DNA of 64,000 nucleotides from Pelagimonas sp. (GTDB taxonomy: Bacteria; Pseudomonadota; Alphaproteobacteria; Rhodobacterales; Rhodobacteraceae): the NCBI GenBank assembly GCA_025210345.1, contig JAOARX010000016.1:1-64000 (forward strand), written 5' to 3'. Every line of letters starts with the position of its first letter. The stretch's first letter is position 1. A program made the position numbers and the translations under genes. Positions 35,628-44,028 of the stretch are shown here, piece by piece. Below the pieces are notes generated by a model. The model worked only from the letters and a program-made list of their open reading frames with translations, ran no database searches and had not been told where the DNA came from.

Positions 35628-35753
35628 ATGTGCGTCACGAGGTCCGAAAAAGACGAATTCTTACTGTGTTTCGCCGCGTTCTGATTGACCTTTGCTGCGC
35701 TGCCGCGCTACCAGTTTGCGACAATTGGGTGACTCCAGCCAGGAGGGAAAAGC

Positions 35754-37406
35754 ATGAGCGAGATCGAGCGCGAGTCAATGGAATATGATGTGGTCATCGT
35801 GGGCGGTGGCCCGGCTGGCCTGTCAGCAGCGATCCGGCTAAAGCAGCTGGACCCGGATTTGCAGGTTGTTCTGCTGGAAAAAGGGTCCGAAGTCGGGGCG
35901 CATATTCTGTCGGGCGCGGTGCTTGATCCTTGCGGCTTGAACAAGCTGATCCCCGATTGGAAAGAAAAGGGCGCCCCCCTGACCGTTCCGGTCAAAGAGG
36001 ATAAATTCTATATGCTGGGCGAAGGTGGTGCGCTGCGCATTCCCAACTTCCCCATGCCGCCGCTGATGAACAACCACGGCAACTATATTGTCTCAATGGC
36101 GAATGTCTGCCGCTGGTTGGCAGAGCAGGCCGAAGAGCTGGGCGTCGAGATTTTCCCGGGCATGGCCTGTTCCGAACTGGTCTATGGGGACAACGGCGAA
36201 GTCAAAGGCGTGGTTGCCGGTGTCTTTGGTCTGGAAGAAGACGGATCAATTGGTCCTAACACCGAGCCGGGCATGGAGCTGTTGGGCAAATACGTCTTCC
36301 TTGGCGAAGGTGTGCGAGGGTCGCTGTCGAAAGAGGTGATCGAAAAATACGATCTGCAAGCCGGACATGAGCCGCAGAAATTCGGCGTCGGCATGAAAGA
36401 GATCTGGGAAATCGATCCCGCAAAGCACAAAGAAGGCAGCGTGACCCACACGATGGGCTGGCCGCTGAATTCGAATGCGGGCGGCGGGTCTTTCATCTAT
36501 CACCTTGATAACAATCAGGTCTATGTCGGGTTCGTGGTTCACCTGAACTATCAGAACCCGCATCTGTTCCCATATATGGAATTCCAGCGTTTCAAACATC
36601 ACCCGATGGTGGCCGAGCTGCTGAAAGGCGGCAAACGCGTGGCCTATGGCGCGCGCGCGATTTCTGAAGGCGGCTATCAGTCCATGTGCAAAATGGTGGC
36701 CCCCGGCGTGGCGCTGCTGGGCTGTTCGGTTGGCATGGTGAACGTGCCGCGCATCAAGGGCAACCACAACGCGATGCTGTCGGGCATGGCTGCCGCAGAG
36801 GCCGCATTCGACGCGATCAAGGCCGACCGCCAGGGCGATGAACTGACCGCCTATGAGGCCGAAGTGCGCGAAGGCGAAATTGGCAAGGACCTGAAAAAAG
36901 TCCGCAATGTCAAACCTATGTGGTCCAAGTGGGGCCTCACGGCGTCGCTGGCGCTGGGGGGGTTGGACATGTGGACCAACACGCTGTTCGGCGCATCGCT
37001 GTTCGGCACCTTGGGCCACGGCAAGAACGACGCCGAGGCAACCGGTTCTGCGTCGGCGCATAAGCCCATCGACTATCCCAAACCCGATGGGACGCTGTCG
37101 TTTGACCGCCTGACCAACGTGGCGTTTTCTTTTACCAACCATGAAGAAAGCCAGCCAGCGCACCTTAAACTTAAGGATCCGCATGTGCCGATCTCGGTCA
37201 ATTTGCGTCAATTTGATGAGCCCGCGCAGCGCTATTGCCCGGCTGGCGTGTACGAAGTGGTCGAAGAGGCAGGCAAAGAGCCCCGCTTTGTTGTGAACTT
37301 CCAAAACTGCGTGCATTGTAAGACCTGCGACATCAAAGATCCGTCGCAAAACATCACATGGACCTGCCCGCAAGGGGGCGAAGGACCGAACTATCCGAAC
37401 ATGTAA
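35754..37406 (+). CDS. Electron transfer flavoprotein-ubiquinone oxidoreductase
   Basis: Membrane-associated enzyme that passes electrons from electron transfer flavoprotein to ubiquinone, linking acyl-CoA and amino acid oxidation to respiration. The 550-residue protein has the FAD motif VVIVGGGPAGLSAAIRL (about 11-27), the ubiquinone/FAD segment GPLLMNNHGNY-like (here PPLMNNHGNYIVSM) and the C-terminal 4Fe-4S cysteines in NCVHCKTCDIKDPSQNITWTCPQGG. The ATG follows CAGGAGGG. It is the natural electron acceptor partner for dehydrogenases such as the one at 20.7 kb. Confidence 0.97.
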   Translation: MSEIERESMEYDVVIVGGGPAGLSAAIRLKQLDPDLQVVLLEKGSEVGAHILSGAVLDPCGLNKLIPDWKEKGAPLTVPVKEDKFYMLGEGGALRIPNFPMPPLMNNHGNYIVSMANVCRWLAEQAEELGVEIFPGMACSELVYGDNGEVKGVVAGVFGLEEDGSIGPNTEPGMELLGKYVFLGEGVRGSLSKEVIEKYDLQAGHEPQKFGVGMKEIWEIDPAKHKEGSVTHTMGWPLNSNAGGGSFIYHLDNNQVYVGFVVHLNYQNPHLFPYMEFQRFKHHPMVAELLKGGKRVAYGARAISEGGYQSMCKMVAPGVALLGCSVGMVNVPRIKGNHNAMLSGMAAAEAAFDAIKADRQGDELTAYEAEVREGEIGKDLKKVRNVKPMWSKWGLTASLALGGLDMWTNTLFGASLFGTLGHGKNDAEATGSASAHKPIDYPKPDGTLSFDRLTNVAFSFTNHEESQPAHLKLKDPHVPISVNLRQFDEPAQRYCPAGVYEVVEEAGKEPRFVVNFQNCVHCKTCDIKDPSQNITWTCPQGGEGPNYPNM

Positions 37407-37432
37407 TTCGGCTGGTTTAAGCTTGTGTTTAC

Positions 37433-37470
37433 ACCCCGGCTGCCAATGTGGTGGCCGGGGTTTTGTTTTG
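37433..37470 (+). terminator. Terminator after the ETF-QO gene
   Basis: ACCCCGGC (37433-37440) and GCCGGGGT (37454-37461) make a perfect eight-base stem with a 13-base loop, followed by TTTTGTTTTG. Confidence 0.8.
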
Positions 37471-37480
37471 TGAGGTCGCA

Positions 37481-37774
37481 ATGTTCAAACAGCGCGCAGA
37501 TCGTTGGCCAAGCGCCTGGAGCCTTGAGCTTCACGGTGAAACCGGGAAAGCACCGGTGCAAATTCGCAATGTTTCGGTTTCGGGGATGGCCTATGTTGGC
37601 GGGCCGTCCTTGCGGGTCGGTGATCAGGTCAGCCTGCTGGCGATGCAGCAAGAGGTGCGCGCACATGTTGTTCGCCTGGAAGAGGGCGGAGGCGCCCTTG
37701 AGTTCACACAAACCCTGTCACCCGCACAGTTGAACAATCTGCGCCAATTCCGCAGCCAAGCAACGCCTTGGTGA
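37481..37774 (+). CDS. PilZ-like domain protein
   Basis: A 97-residue protein with a beta-barrel pattern like PilZ domains: WSLELHGETGKAPVQIRNVSVSGMAYVGG, then LRVGDQVSLLAMQQEVRAHVVRLEEGGGALEFTQ. The N-S-V-S-G-M-A segment corresponds to the D/N-x-S-x-x-G part of PilZ, but the arginine pair that binds cyclic di-GMP (R-x-x-x-R) is not clear, with KQRADRW only approximate. Cyclic di-GMP binding is therefore uncertain. The start MFKQRADRW lies just after a terminator and after TGAGGT. Confidence 0.65.
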   Translation: MFKQRADRWPSAWSLELHGETGKAPVQIRNVSVSGMAYVGGPSLRVGDQVSLLAMQQEVRAHVVRLEEGGGALEFTQTLSPAQLNNLRQFRSQATPW

Positions 37775-37864
37775 CAGCTTTGGTGACCGACCAAGGGTTG
37801 GGCAAGCTGATTGCCAGCACGAAATTGAGCGCGTAGGTTGGTCACAAGGCGCAGAACAGGGGGC

Positions 37865-39583
37865 GTGAACTTGGAGATTTGGGCACAGACAATCCGTGCA
37901 GGCCTTTTGGCCGTGGGGCTTTTGCAGGCGGATGTCGCCTTGGCAACCGGGCTATCGGGCCCCTATCTTGCCGGTCGTCAGGCCAGCTTTCTGGGCGACT
38001 ATGGATCGGCCGCGCATTACTATGGCCGGGCTTTGGCCTTTGACACCGACCGGCCCGAGCTTTTGGAACGTGCTGTGCTGTCGAATGTCTCTTTGGGGGA
38101 TGTGGCGACGGCCGCAGCGTTGGCCGAGCGCATGAATGACCTTGGCTTCAACAGCGAACTGGCCCAGATGGCGCTGGTGGCGCGATACGCCCTTGATGAT
38201 GACTATGCCGCGTTGGTGGAGGCCATCGAAGGCAAGCGCGGCATGGGCCCCTTGGGCGACGGTCTGGTCAAAGGCTGGGCACTGGTGGGGCAGGGCGATC
38301 TGAATGGCGCCAGGACAAGCTTTGATGCCGTGGGGAAAATTCAGGGGCTTGCCTCGTTTGCGGCCTACCACAAGGCGCTGGCACTTGCATCGGTCGGGGA
38401 ATTCGAGGCCGCGGATGAACTGTTTTCCACAGGGGCTGCGGGCGGCATGGCGAACACCCGACGCGGAGTGTTGGCCCGGGTCGAAATCCTGTCGGAACTT
38501 GGGCGCGCGGATGAGGCGGAAAACCTGTTGGCAGACTCCTTTGCGGCCTATCCTGATCCCGCGCTTGACGCGTTGCGGGCCGCGCTGAGTGGTGGAAAGG
38601 ATGTTAAATTTCAGCAGGTTGTAACCGCACGTGATGGGATCGCCGAGGTGTTTTATTCCCTGGCGGGGGCCTTGTCCGCGGAAGGGAATGATGATCTCAC
38701 GCTGCTGTATTCGCGCGTGACAGAATACCTGCGCCCCGATCATATCGACGCGATTTTACTGTCTGCCGAACTGTTGGATACGCTGGGTCAGCACGAGCTT
38801 GCGATTGAAACCTACGATAAGGTTCCCACGGATAGCGCATTTTATCACATTGCGGCGATGGGCCGGGCCGAAGCCCTGCGCACCCAGGACCGTCTGGAAG
38901 AGGCGGCGGATGTCCTGAAAGGGCTCAGCCAGTCACATGCCACACTTCCGCTGGTGCATGCCACCTATGGCGATCTGCTGCGCCAGATGGAGGATTTCGA
39001 TGCCGCCGCCGAGGCCTATGGCCATGCGTTGACCCTTTATGACGCGGAATCCGAACAGCAGTGGTTTATCTATTACGCCCGGGCGATCACCTATGAGCGC
39101 CAGGACCAGTGGGAGGCCGCCGAAGCGGATTTCCGCAAGGCGCTTGCGTTGAATCCGGATCAGCCCCAGGTGCTGAACTATTTGGGCTATTCTCTGGTTC
39201 AAAAGAAAATCAAGCTGGACGAAGCACTTGATATGATTGAACGTGCCATCGCGGCCCGTCCGAACTCGGGGTATATCATCGACAGCTTGGGGTGGGCTCT
39301 GTTCAAACTCGGCCGCTATGATGAGGCCGTCCCACATATGGAGCGCGCGGCCGAGCTGATGTCGATTGATCCCGTGGTTAACGACCACCTTGGGGATGTG
39401 TATTGGGCGGTTGGGCGCGAACGCGAGGCCGAATTCATGTGGAAGCGCGCACTGTCTTTCGTCGATTGGGAAGACGCCTCGGAAGAGGTCGACGGAGACC
39501 GCATTCGCCGCAAGCTTGAGATTGGTCTGGACCGGGTTCTGGCCGATGAAGGCGCGGCCCCGCTTCTGCCTTCAAATGACTGA
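37865..39583 (+). CDS. Tetratricopeptide repeat protein, exported
   Basis: A 572-residue protein with a signal peptide (IWAQTIRAGLLAVGLLQADVALA) and several TPR units, especially at the end: WEAAEADFRKALALNPDQPQVLNYLGYSLVQK, LDEALDMIERAIAARPNSGYIIDSLGWALFKLGRYDEAVPHMERAAEL, and VNDHLGDVYWAVGRE. The repeats make a protein-binding scaffold, probably in the periplasm. The GTG at 37865 (after GGGGGC) is preferred over a TTG at 37838. It overlaps ispE by eight bases, so the two are coupled, which is common in Rhodobacterales. Confidence 0.88.
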   Translation: MNLEIWAQTIRAGLLAVGLLQADVALATGLSGPYLAGRQASFLGDYGSAAHYYGRALAFDTDRPELLERAVLSNVSLGDVATAAALAERMNDLGFNSELAQMALVARYALDDDYAALVEAIEGKRGMGPLGDGLVKGWALVGQGDLNGARTSFDAVGKIQGLASFAAYHKALALASVGEFEAADELFSTGAAGGMANTRRGVLARVEILSELGRADEAENLLADSFAAYPDPALDALRAALSGGKDVKFQQVVTARDGIAEVFYSLAGALSAEGNDDLTLLYSRVTEYLRPDHIDAILLSAELLDTLGQHELAIETYDKVPTDSAFYHIAAMGRAEALRTQDRLEEAADVLKGLSQSHATLPLVHATYGDLLRQMEDFDAAAEAYGHALTLYDAESEQQWFIYYARAITYERQDQWEAAEADFRKALALNPDQPQVLNYLGYSLVQKKIKLDEALDMIERAIAARPNSGYIIDSLGWALFKLGRYDEAVPHMERAAELMSIDPVVNDHLGDVYWAVGREREAEFMWKRALSFVDWEDASEEVDGDRIRRKLEIGLDRVLADEGAAPLLPSND

Positions 39584-40391
39584 CGTTACGGTTTTTGCCC
39601 CGGCCAAAGTGAACCTTGCACTGCATGTCACCGGGCAGCGCAGCGATGGATATCACCTGTTGGATTCACTGGTGATGTTTGCGGATTTTGGGGATCACAT
39701 CGCCCTGCGGTCGGGCCCGATGGCGCTGTCGGTGACCGGGCCCAAAGCCGCGGGTGTGCCCGTTGATTCGAAAAACCTGTGTTGGCGTGCCGCCACGCTA
39801 TTTGGCGAAGAGGTTGCGATCACCCTGGAAAAGAACCTCCCCCATGCGGCGGGGATTGGTGGGGGATCGTCTGACGCCGCTGCGGTTCTGAACGGGATGG
39901 CCCAGATCTTCGGGCGGCGCGACGTGGATGTCCTTGCATTGGGGGCGGATGTGCCGGTGTGCCAGATGGCACAGGCCGCACGCATGAGTGGGATCGGCGA
40001 AAACCTGAGCGCGGTCCCCGCTCCGGTGATGCCGGCGCTGCTGGTGAACCCCGGTGTCGAAGTGCCGACACCCGCTGTGTTCAAGGGCTTGCAGCAAAAG
40101 CACAATTCACCGTTGCAAGAGATGCCTGCCTCCAGCGATCTGAGCGATTGGTATGATTGGATCGCGCGTCAACGCAATGACCTTGAGCCGCCCGCGATCG
40201 CTGCCCAACCGCCGATTGGGCAGGTTCTAGAGCATTTGCGCGACCTGCCGGATGTGCGTTTGGCGCGCATGTCGGGGTCTGGCGCGACCTGCTTTGCCCT
40301 GTTTGACACACCCGAACAGGCGGCCAGCGCGGGCCGCGCGCTGGCGCATGCGCATCCGGACTGGTGGATCCGGGGCGTGAGTTTGTCGTGA
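39576..40391 (+). CDS. ispE: 4-diphosphocytidyl-2-C-methyl-D-erythritol kinase
   Basis: A GHMP-family kinase in the non-mevalonate isoprenoid pathway. The ATP-binding motif PHAAGIGGGSSDAAAVL is near residue 85-102, APAKVNLALHVTGQRSDGYHLLDSL is the family opening, and LARMSGSGATCFALF is the third GHMP motif. At 271 residues it is of usual size. The start MTDVTVFAPAK lies inside the end of the TPR gene. It converges on the polyprenyl synthase gene, another isoprenoid gene, with three bases between them. Confidence 0.96.
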   Translation: MTDVTVFAPAKVNLALHVTGQRSDGYHLLDSLVMFADFGDHIALRSGPMALSVTGPKAAGVPVDSKNLCWRAATLFGEEVAITLEKNLPHAAGIGGGSSDAAAVLNGMAQIFGRRDVDVLALGADVPVCQMAQAARMSGIGENLSAVPAPVMPALLVNPGVEVPTPAVFKGLQQKHNSPLQEMPASSDLSDWYDWIARQRNDLEPPAIAAQPPIGQVLEHLRDLPDVRLARMSGSGATCFALFDTPEQAASAGRALAHAHPDWWIRGVSLS

Positions 40392-40394
40392 CGT

Positions 40395-41384
40395 TCAGGT
40401 CAGTCGCGCGACCACATAGTCGTTGAGGTCGATCAGGACTTCGCGGATCTCGCTTTGGGGCATCTTCAACATCGCGGCCTTGGCCTTGTCTGCCCAGGCC
40501 AGCGCTTCGTTGCGGGTCTCTTCCAGTGCGCCGTGGCGGTTCAGCAAAACCAAGGCATGTTCCAGATCGCCCGCAGTCTGATCGCCCTTTTCGATGACGC
40601 GTTTCCAAAAAGCGCGCTCTTCGTCGTTGGCCTTGGCGTAGGCCTTGATCAAAGGCAGGGTCAGCTTGCGTTCGCGGAAATCGTCGCCGATATTCTTGCC
40701 GGTTGCAGTCGTGCCCCAATAGTCAAGCAGGTCGTCCACGATCTGAAAGGCTATCCCCAGCGCATCCCCATAGTCGAACAGCGCGCGCACCTCGTTTGCA
40801 GGGCGACCGGCGATGACGCCGCCGACCTCGGTCGCGGCGGAAAACAGCGCGGCGGTTTTGCCCCGCACCACCTGAAGATAGATGTCTTCGGTAGTGGTCA
40901 AATCCTGCGCTGCCGTCAGTTGAAGAACTTCACCTTCGGCAATCGTCGCGGCGGCGTTCGACAAGATGCGCAGCACATCCAGGTTGCCGGTTTCGGTCAT
41001 AAGCTGGAAGGCGCGGGCAAACAGGTAGTCGCCCACCAGAACGCTGGATTTGTTATCCCAAAGCAGGTTGGCGGTTGGCCGACCGCGCCGTTTTTCGCTT
41101 TCATCGACAACGTCGTCATGCAGCAGCGTCGCAGTGTGGATGAACTCAACCGTGGCGGCCAGATGCACGTGATAGGGGCCATCATAGCCGCACATTCGGG
41201 CCGCTGCGAGGGTCAGCATCGGACGCAGGCGTTTGCCGCCCGCCTCAACTAGATGCGCGGTGACCTCGGGGATGCGCGGTGCATGCTCAGACGCCATCCG
41301 CTGCGCGATCAGGGTGTTCACGCTGGACAATTCACCCGACAGCATTTCGGCCAACTGCTCATGCGGCTTTTGATTTCCCGGCAT
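40395..41384 (-). CDS. ispB: Polyprenyl diphosphate synthase
   Basis: Elongates isoprenyl diphosphates to the long side chain of ubiquinone. The 329-residue protein has both aspartate-rich motifs: LLHDDVVDESEKRRGRPTANLLW and FQIVDDLLDYWG, plus GGKRLRPMLTLAAARMCGY near the start. Chain length (ubiquinone-10 is usual in these bacteria) cannot be read with certainty. The start is ATG at 41384; a GTG one codon upstream is also possible. Confidence 0.95.
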   Translation of the reverse strand: MPGNQKPHEQLAEMLSGELSSVNTLIAQRMASEHAPRIPEVTAHLVEAGGKRLRPMLTLAAARMCGYDGPYHVHLAATVEFIHTATLLHDDVVDESEKRRGRPTANLLWDNKSSVLVGDYLFARAFQLMTETGNLDVLRILSNAAATIAEGEVLQLTAAQDLTTTEDIYLQVVRGKTAALFSAATEVGGVIAGRPANEVRALFDYGDALGIAFQIVDDLLDYWGTTATGKNIGDDFRERKLTLPLIKAYAKANDEERAFWKRVIEKGDQTAGDLEHALVLLNRHGALEETRNEALAWADKAKAAMLKMPQSEIREVLIDLNDYVVARLT

Positions 41385-41447
41385 CACCGTTTCTTTCCCC
41401 TATTGCCAAGGCTCGACTTTTCGCGGCCCTGTTCTTACATCACGGAT

Positions 41448-41657
41448 ATGGAAGAGCTATTGCGCACAACCGATATCACCGTAATCCCCTATGTTCGTAC
41501 CTTGCTGGACGGACAGGGTATAGACAGCTTTGAGATGGACGTAAATATGAGCGTCCTCGAAGGGTCAATCGGAATCCTGCCCAGGCGCCTATTGGTTGCA
41601 CGACGTGATCTGGACGCCGCAAAGCGGGTGCTGACCGAAAACGGGGTGACGTGGTGA
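41448..41657 (+). CDS. DUF2007 domain protein
   Basis: A 69-residue protein of the DUF2007 family (putative signal-transducing protein). The pattern LLRTTDITVIPYVRTLLDGQGIDSFEMD and LLVARRDLDAAKRVLTENG is the whole domain. It overlaps the downstream methyltransferase gene by four bases (GTGA). It is divergent from the polyprenyl synthase gene. The biochemical role of the family is unknown. Confidence 0.88.
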   Translation: MEELLRTTDITVIPYVRTLLDGQGIDSFEMDVNMSVLEGSIGILPRRLLVARRDLDAAKRVLTENGVTW

Positions 41658-42433
41658 GGCAGGATGCCTTTGACCCGGCCGATCTGACCCGCGACGCGCT
41701 GTTGGGTGGCAAGGTGCAGATTTTTCAGCCCCGTCACGGCTATCGCGCGGGCACCGATCCCGTGGTCCTGGCCGCAAGTGTCGAGGCCCGTTCCGGGCAA
41801 TCCGTGTTAGAGCTGGGCTGTGGCGCGGCACCGGGATTGTGTTGCCTTGGGGTGCGGGTGCCGGGGTTGGATCTGTATGGCATTGAGCTGCAACCCGGCT
41901 ACGCAGATCTTGCTCGCCGGAACCTGGCGCAGAACGCTCTTGAGGGCATGATCTGGCAGGGGGACCTGCGCCAACCGCCGGCGGACCTCAAGACCCGCAG
42001 TTTCGATCATGTGATCGCCAACCCCCCCTATTTCGAGCACGGAAAGCGCATCGCCGCCGGGGGGGCTGACCGCGAAATTGCGCTGGCGGGTGAAACCCCG
42101 CTGTCTGACTGGGTGTCCCTGGCGGCCAAGCGGCTCAAGCCCCGTGGCTATGCCACCTTTATCCAGCGGGCCGAGCGGCTGCCCGAGCTTCTGACCGCAC
42201 TGGACCAGCATTTGGGCGCGATTGAACTGTTGCCGCTCGTGCCCCGCGAGGGCCGCGCGCCGCGGTTGGTTCTTGCGCGCGGACGCAAAGAGGGGCGCGC
42301 CGATTTTCGGTTTCACGCTCCGGCGGTCATTCATGCAGGGGTTGAGCATGTGGAGCCGGGGAACCATTACACGGATCGGTTCGATCGCGTGATGCGCTTG
42401 GGCAAAGCGCTGGCGTTTTCCCCGAAAAGCTGA
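41654..42433 (+). CDS. TrmN6-like tRNA/other methyltransferase
   Basis: A 259-residue class I SAM-dependent methyltransferase of the tRNA1(Val) adenine-N6 type. SAM motif I is VLELGCGAAPGLCCLG, and the catalytic NPPY of N6-adenine methyltransferases is in VIANPPYFEHGKR. GYRAGTDPVVLAASV, upstream, is typical of TrmN6. It starts with GTG overlapping the DUF2007 stop. The tRNA target is inferred from family membership. Confidence 0.88.
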   Translation: MRQDAFDPADLTRDALLGGKVQIFQPRHGYRAGTDPVVLAASVEARSGQSVLELGCGAAPGLCCLGVRVPGLDLYGIELQPGYADLARRNLAQNALEGMIWQGDLRQPPADLKTRSFDHVIANPPYFEHGKRIAAGGADREIALAGETPLSDWVSLAAKRLKPRGYATFIQRAERLPELLTALDQHLGAIELLPLVPREGRAPRLVLARGRKEGRADFRFHAPAVIHAGVEHVEPGNHYTDRFDRVMRLGKALAFSPKS

Positions 42434-42542
42434 TTTGTAACAGGTTTGCGAAAAAAACATCCGTTTATTGTGCAGCTGCGGCGTGACACGGGGCAATCTT
42501 TGTGGTGCACTAAAGATCTCACGCATTGTAACGGAGGTTCCC

Positions 42543-42713
42543 ATGAGCTTGAGTTCGCACCTGCACGAACTGAAAAAGAAGCACCAGACGTTGTCTGATG
42601 CCGTCGAAGCGGCGCAGCGCGCCCCTGGCACGAACGACCTTGATATTGCGGACATGAAAAAGCAGAAACTTCGCCTAAAGGAAGAGATCGAGCGATTGTC
42701 GGTCACTGCTTGA
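42543..42713 (+). CDS. YdcH-like (DUF465) small protein
   Basis: A 56-residue helical protein: HLHELKKKHQTLSDAVEAAQRAPG followed by DIADMKKQKLRLKEEIERL. This is the short two-helix DUF465/YdcH family, of unknown role, widespread in proteobacteria. The ATG follows ACGGAGG at good spacing and the gene is closed by a terminator. Confidence 0.88.
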   Translation: MSLSSHLHELKKKHQTLSDAVEAAQRAPGTNDLDIADMKKQKLRLKEEIERLSVTA

Positions 42714-42744
42714 ACCCTTGTTGCAGATTGAAATCTGCTACGAA

Positions 42745-42770
42745 AGGCGCCCCTCGGGGCGCCTGTTTTT
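42745..42770 (+). terminator. Terminator after the DUF465 gene
   Basis: AGGCGCCC and GGGCGCCT with a CTCG loop, followed by GTTTTTG. It lies between that gene and the converging LysR gene. Confidence 0.85.
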
Positions 42771-42772
42771 GT

Positions 42773-43726
42773 TCAACCTTTGCGTGTTTTCAAGTCTTCG
42801 ACCGAGATCAATGTTTTTCCATCCAAACCTGACGGTAAAGACCTGACTTCGGACAGCAGCCAGTCGCGGAACGCGGCGATATGCGGTCGATCCTGCGTTC
42901 CGGGGACGCACAGCAGGCGAAACCGCGCGCGCGTGGTCAGGGCGATGGGGTAGGGGGCCACCAATTGGCCGCGTGCCAGATCCCGTTGCGCCAGCGTGGT
43001 GCGGGTCAAAATGATGCCGCCCCCAGCAAGGCAGGCATCAAGCGCATGATCGGCCTGTGAGAATCGGGTTGTGATCTGGGGCGGATTGCCCAGGCCGCAG
43101 GCTGCGAACCACGCGTGCCAATCCGCGCGGGGGCTCATGAAATCATGGGATCCATCATGGATCAGTGGCGCGCCCTGCAGGCTTTCGGCGGTTGGGTATC
43201 GCTCGGCCAGTTCCGGCCGCATGATCGGGCAAATGGCTTCTTCGATATAGGGATGGCTGTGCAGCCCGGTGTCCGGCCCATAGCCATAGCGCACGGCCAC
43301 GTCGATTTCATCGCGTTCCAGATCCATTTGGTTCAATCCGGCGATAAAGCGCAGTTCGATGTCGGGATGGGCCTGCGCAAAGGCATAGAGCCGCGGGGCG
43401 AGTACCTTGGCTGTAAAGGCCGGGCCAGCGGTGACGGCAAGGCTGCGCGTATTTTGCAAGCGCCGTGTTGCGCGCCACGCGGCGCTAAGCCGTTCAAAAG
43501 CATCGCTGGTGCCGGGGGCCAGCAGCCGACCGGCTTCGGTCAGCTCAACAGCGCGGTTGAGCCGATGAAACAGGGGCTGGTTCAGATGTGCCTCAAGGTT
43601 CTTGATTTGCAAGGACAAGGCCGCAGGGGTCACGTGAAGCTCTTGTGCGGCTTTGGCGAAAGACAGATGGCGGGCGGCGGCTTCGAAGGCGCGCAGCGCG
43701 GTAAGCGGGGGAAGGCGGTCAGACAT
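42773..43726 (-). CDS. LysR family transcriptional regulator
   Basis: A 317-residue regulator of the GcvA-like branch. The helix-turn-helix is LPPLTALRAFEAAARHLSFAKAAQELHVTPAALSLQIKNLEAHL, followed by RLNRAVELTEAGRLLAP, and a two-lobed substrate-binding domain. It is divergent from the small gene at 43822, with about 95 bases in between, which is the usual arrangement for a LysR gene and its target. The ligand is unknown. Confidence 0.94.
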   Translation of the reverse strand: MSDRLPPLTALRAFEAAARHLSFAKAAQELHVTPAALSLQIKNLEAHLNQPLFHRLNRAVELTEAGRLLAPGTSDAFERLSAAWRATRRLQNTRSLAVTAGPAFTAKVLAPRLYAFAQAHPDIELRFIAGLNQMDLERDEIDVAVRYGYGPDTGLHSHPYIEEAICPIMRPELAERYPTAESLQGAPLIHDGSHDFMSPRADWHAWFAACGLGNPPQITTRFSQADHALDACLAGGGIILTRTTLAQRDLARGQLVAPYPIALTTRARFRLLCVPGTQDRPHIAAFRDWLLSEVRSLPSGLDGKTLISVEDLKTRKG

Positions 43727-43821
43727 AACACATAAGTAATACTTAACTGATGGATTGGAAAGCCTCGTTTGTCACAACATGCGTTGATGTTTAGTTCTAA
43801 GGTCATCAGGAAAATTAAACC

Positions 43822-43947
43822 ATGAGGTCCGGAATGCTCGAAGCTGCTCAAGACACCCGTCATCGCGACGCTATCCGCGCGGCACATGTCGCCCGCGGTG
43901 CTGTGGTTCAGGACCTGTGGAAACGCCTGTTTGCGCGCCAGCGCTAA
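43822..43947 (+). CDS. Small basic protein divergent from LysR
   Basis: A 41-residue frame (or 37 from the ATG at 43834): MLEAAQDTRHRDAIRAAHVARGAVVQDLWKRLFARQR. It is helical and arginine-rich, with the length and feel of DUF1127-type or similar Rhodobacterales microproteins, though I cannot assign it. It lies divergent from a LysR gene and is followed by a terminator, which supports a real transcription unit. Confidence 0.55.
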   Translation: MRSGMLEAAQDTRHRDAIRAAHVARGAVVQDLWKRLFARQR

Positions 43948-43988
43948 CCGCAGAGATCTCCGCCGGTTGGTCAGGCGATATGCGCAAG

Positions 43989-44024
43989 AAATGCCTCCGA
44001 ACCTGCGGGCTCCGGGGGCATTTT
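43989..44024 (+). terminator. Terminator after the small gene at 43822
   Basis: AAATGCCTCCG and CGGGGGCATTT pair over eleven bases (one G-T pair), followed by TTGCATTT. It may also serve the converging exporter gene. Confidence 0.75.
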
Positions 44025-44028
44025 GCAT

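Noticed and set aside
36246..37481. Minus-strand frame of 411 codons opposite the ETF-QO gene
   Set aside because: Antisense shadow without any family motif.
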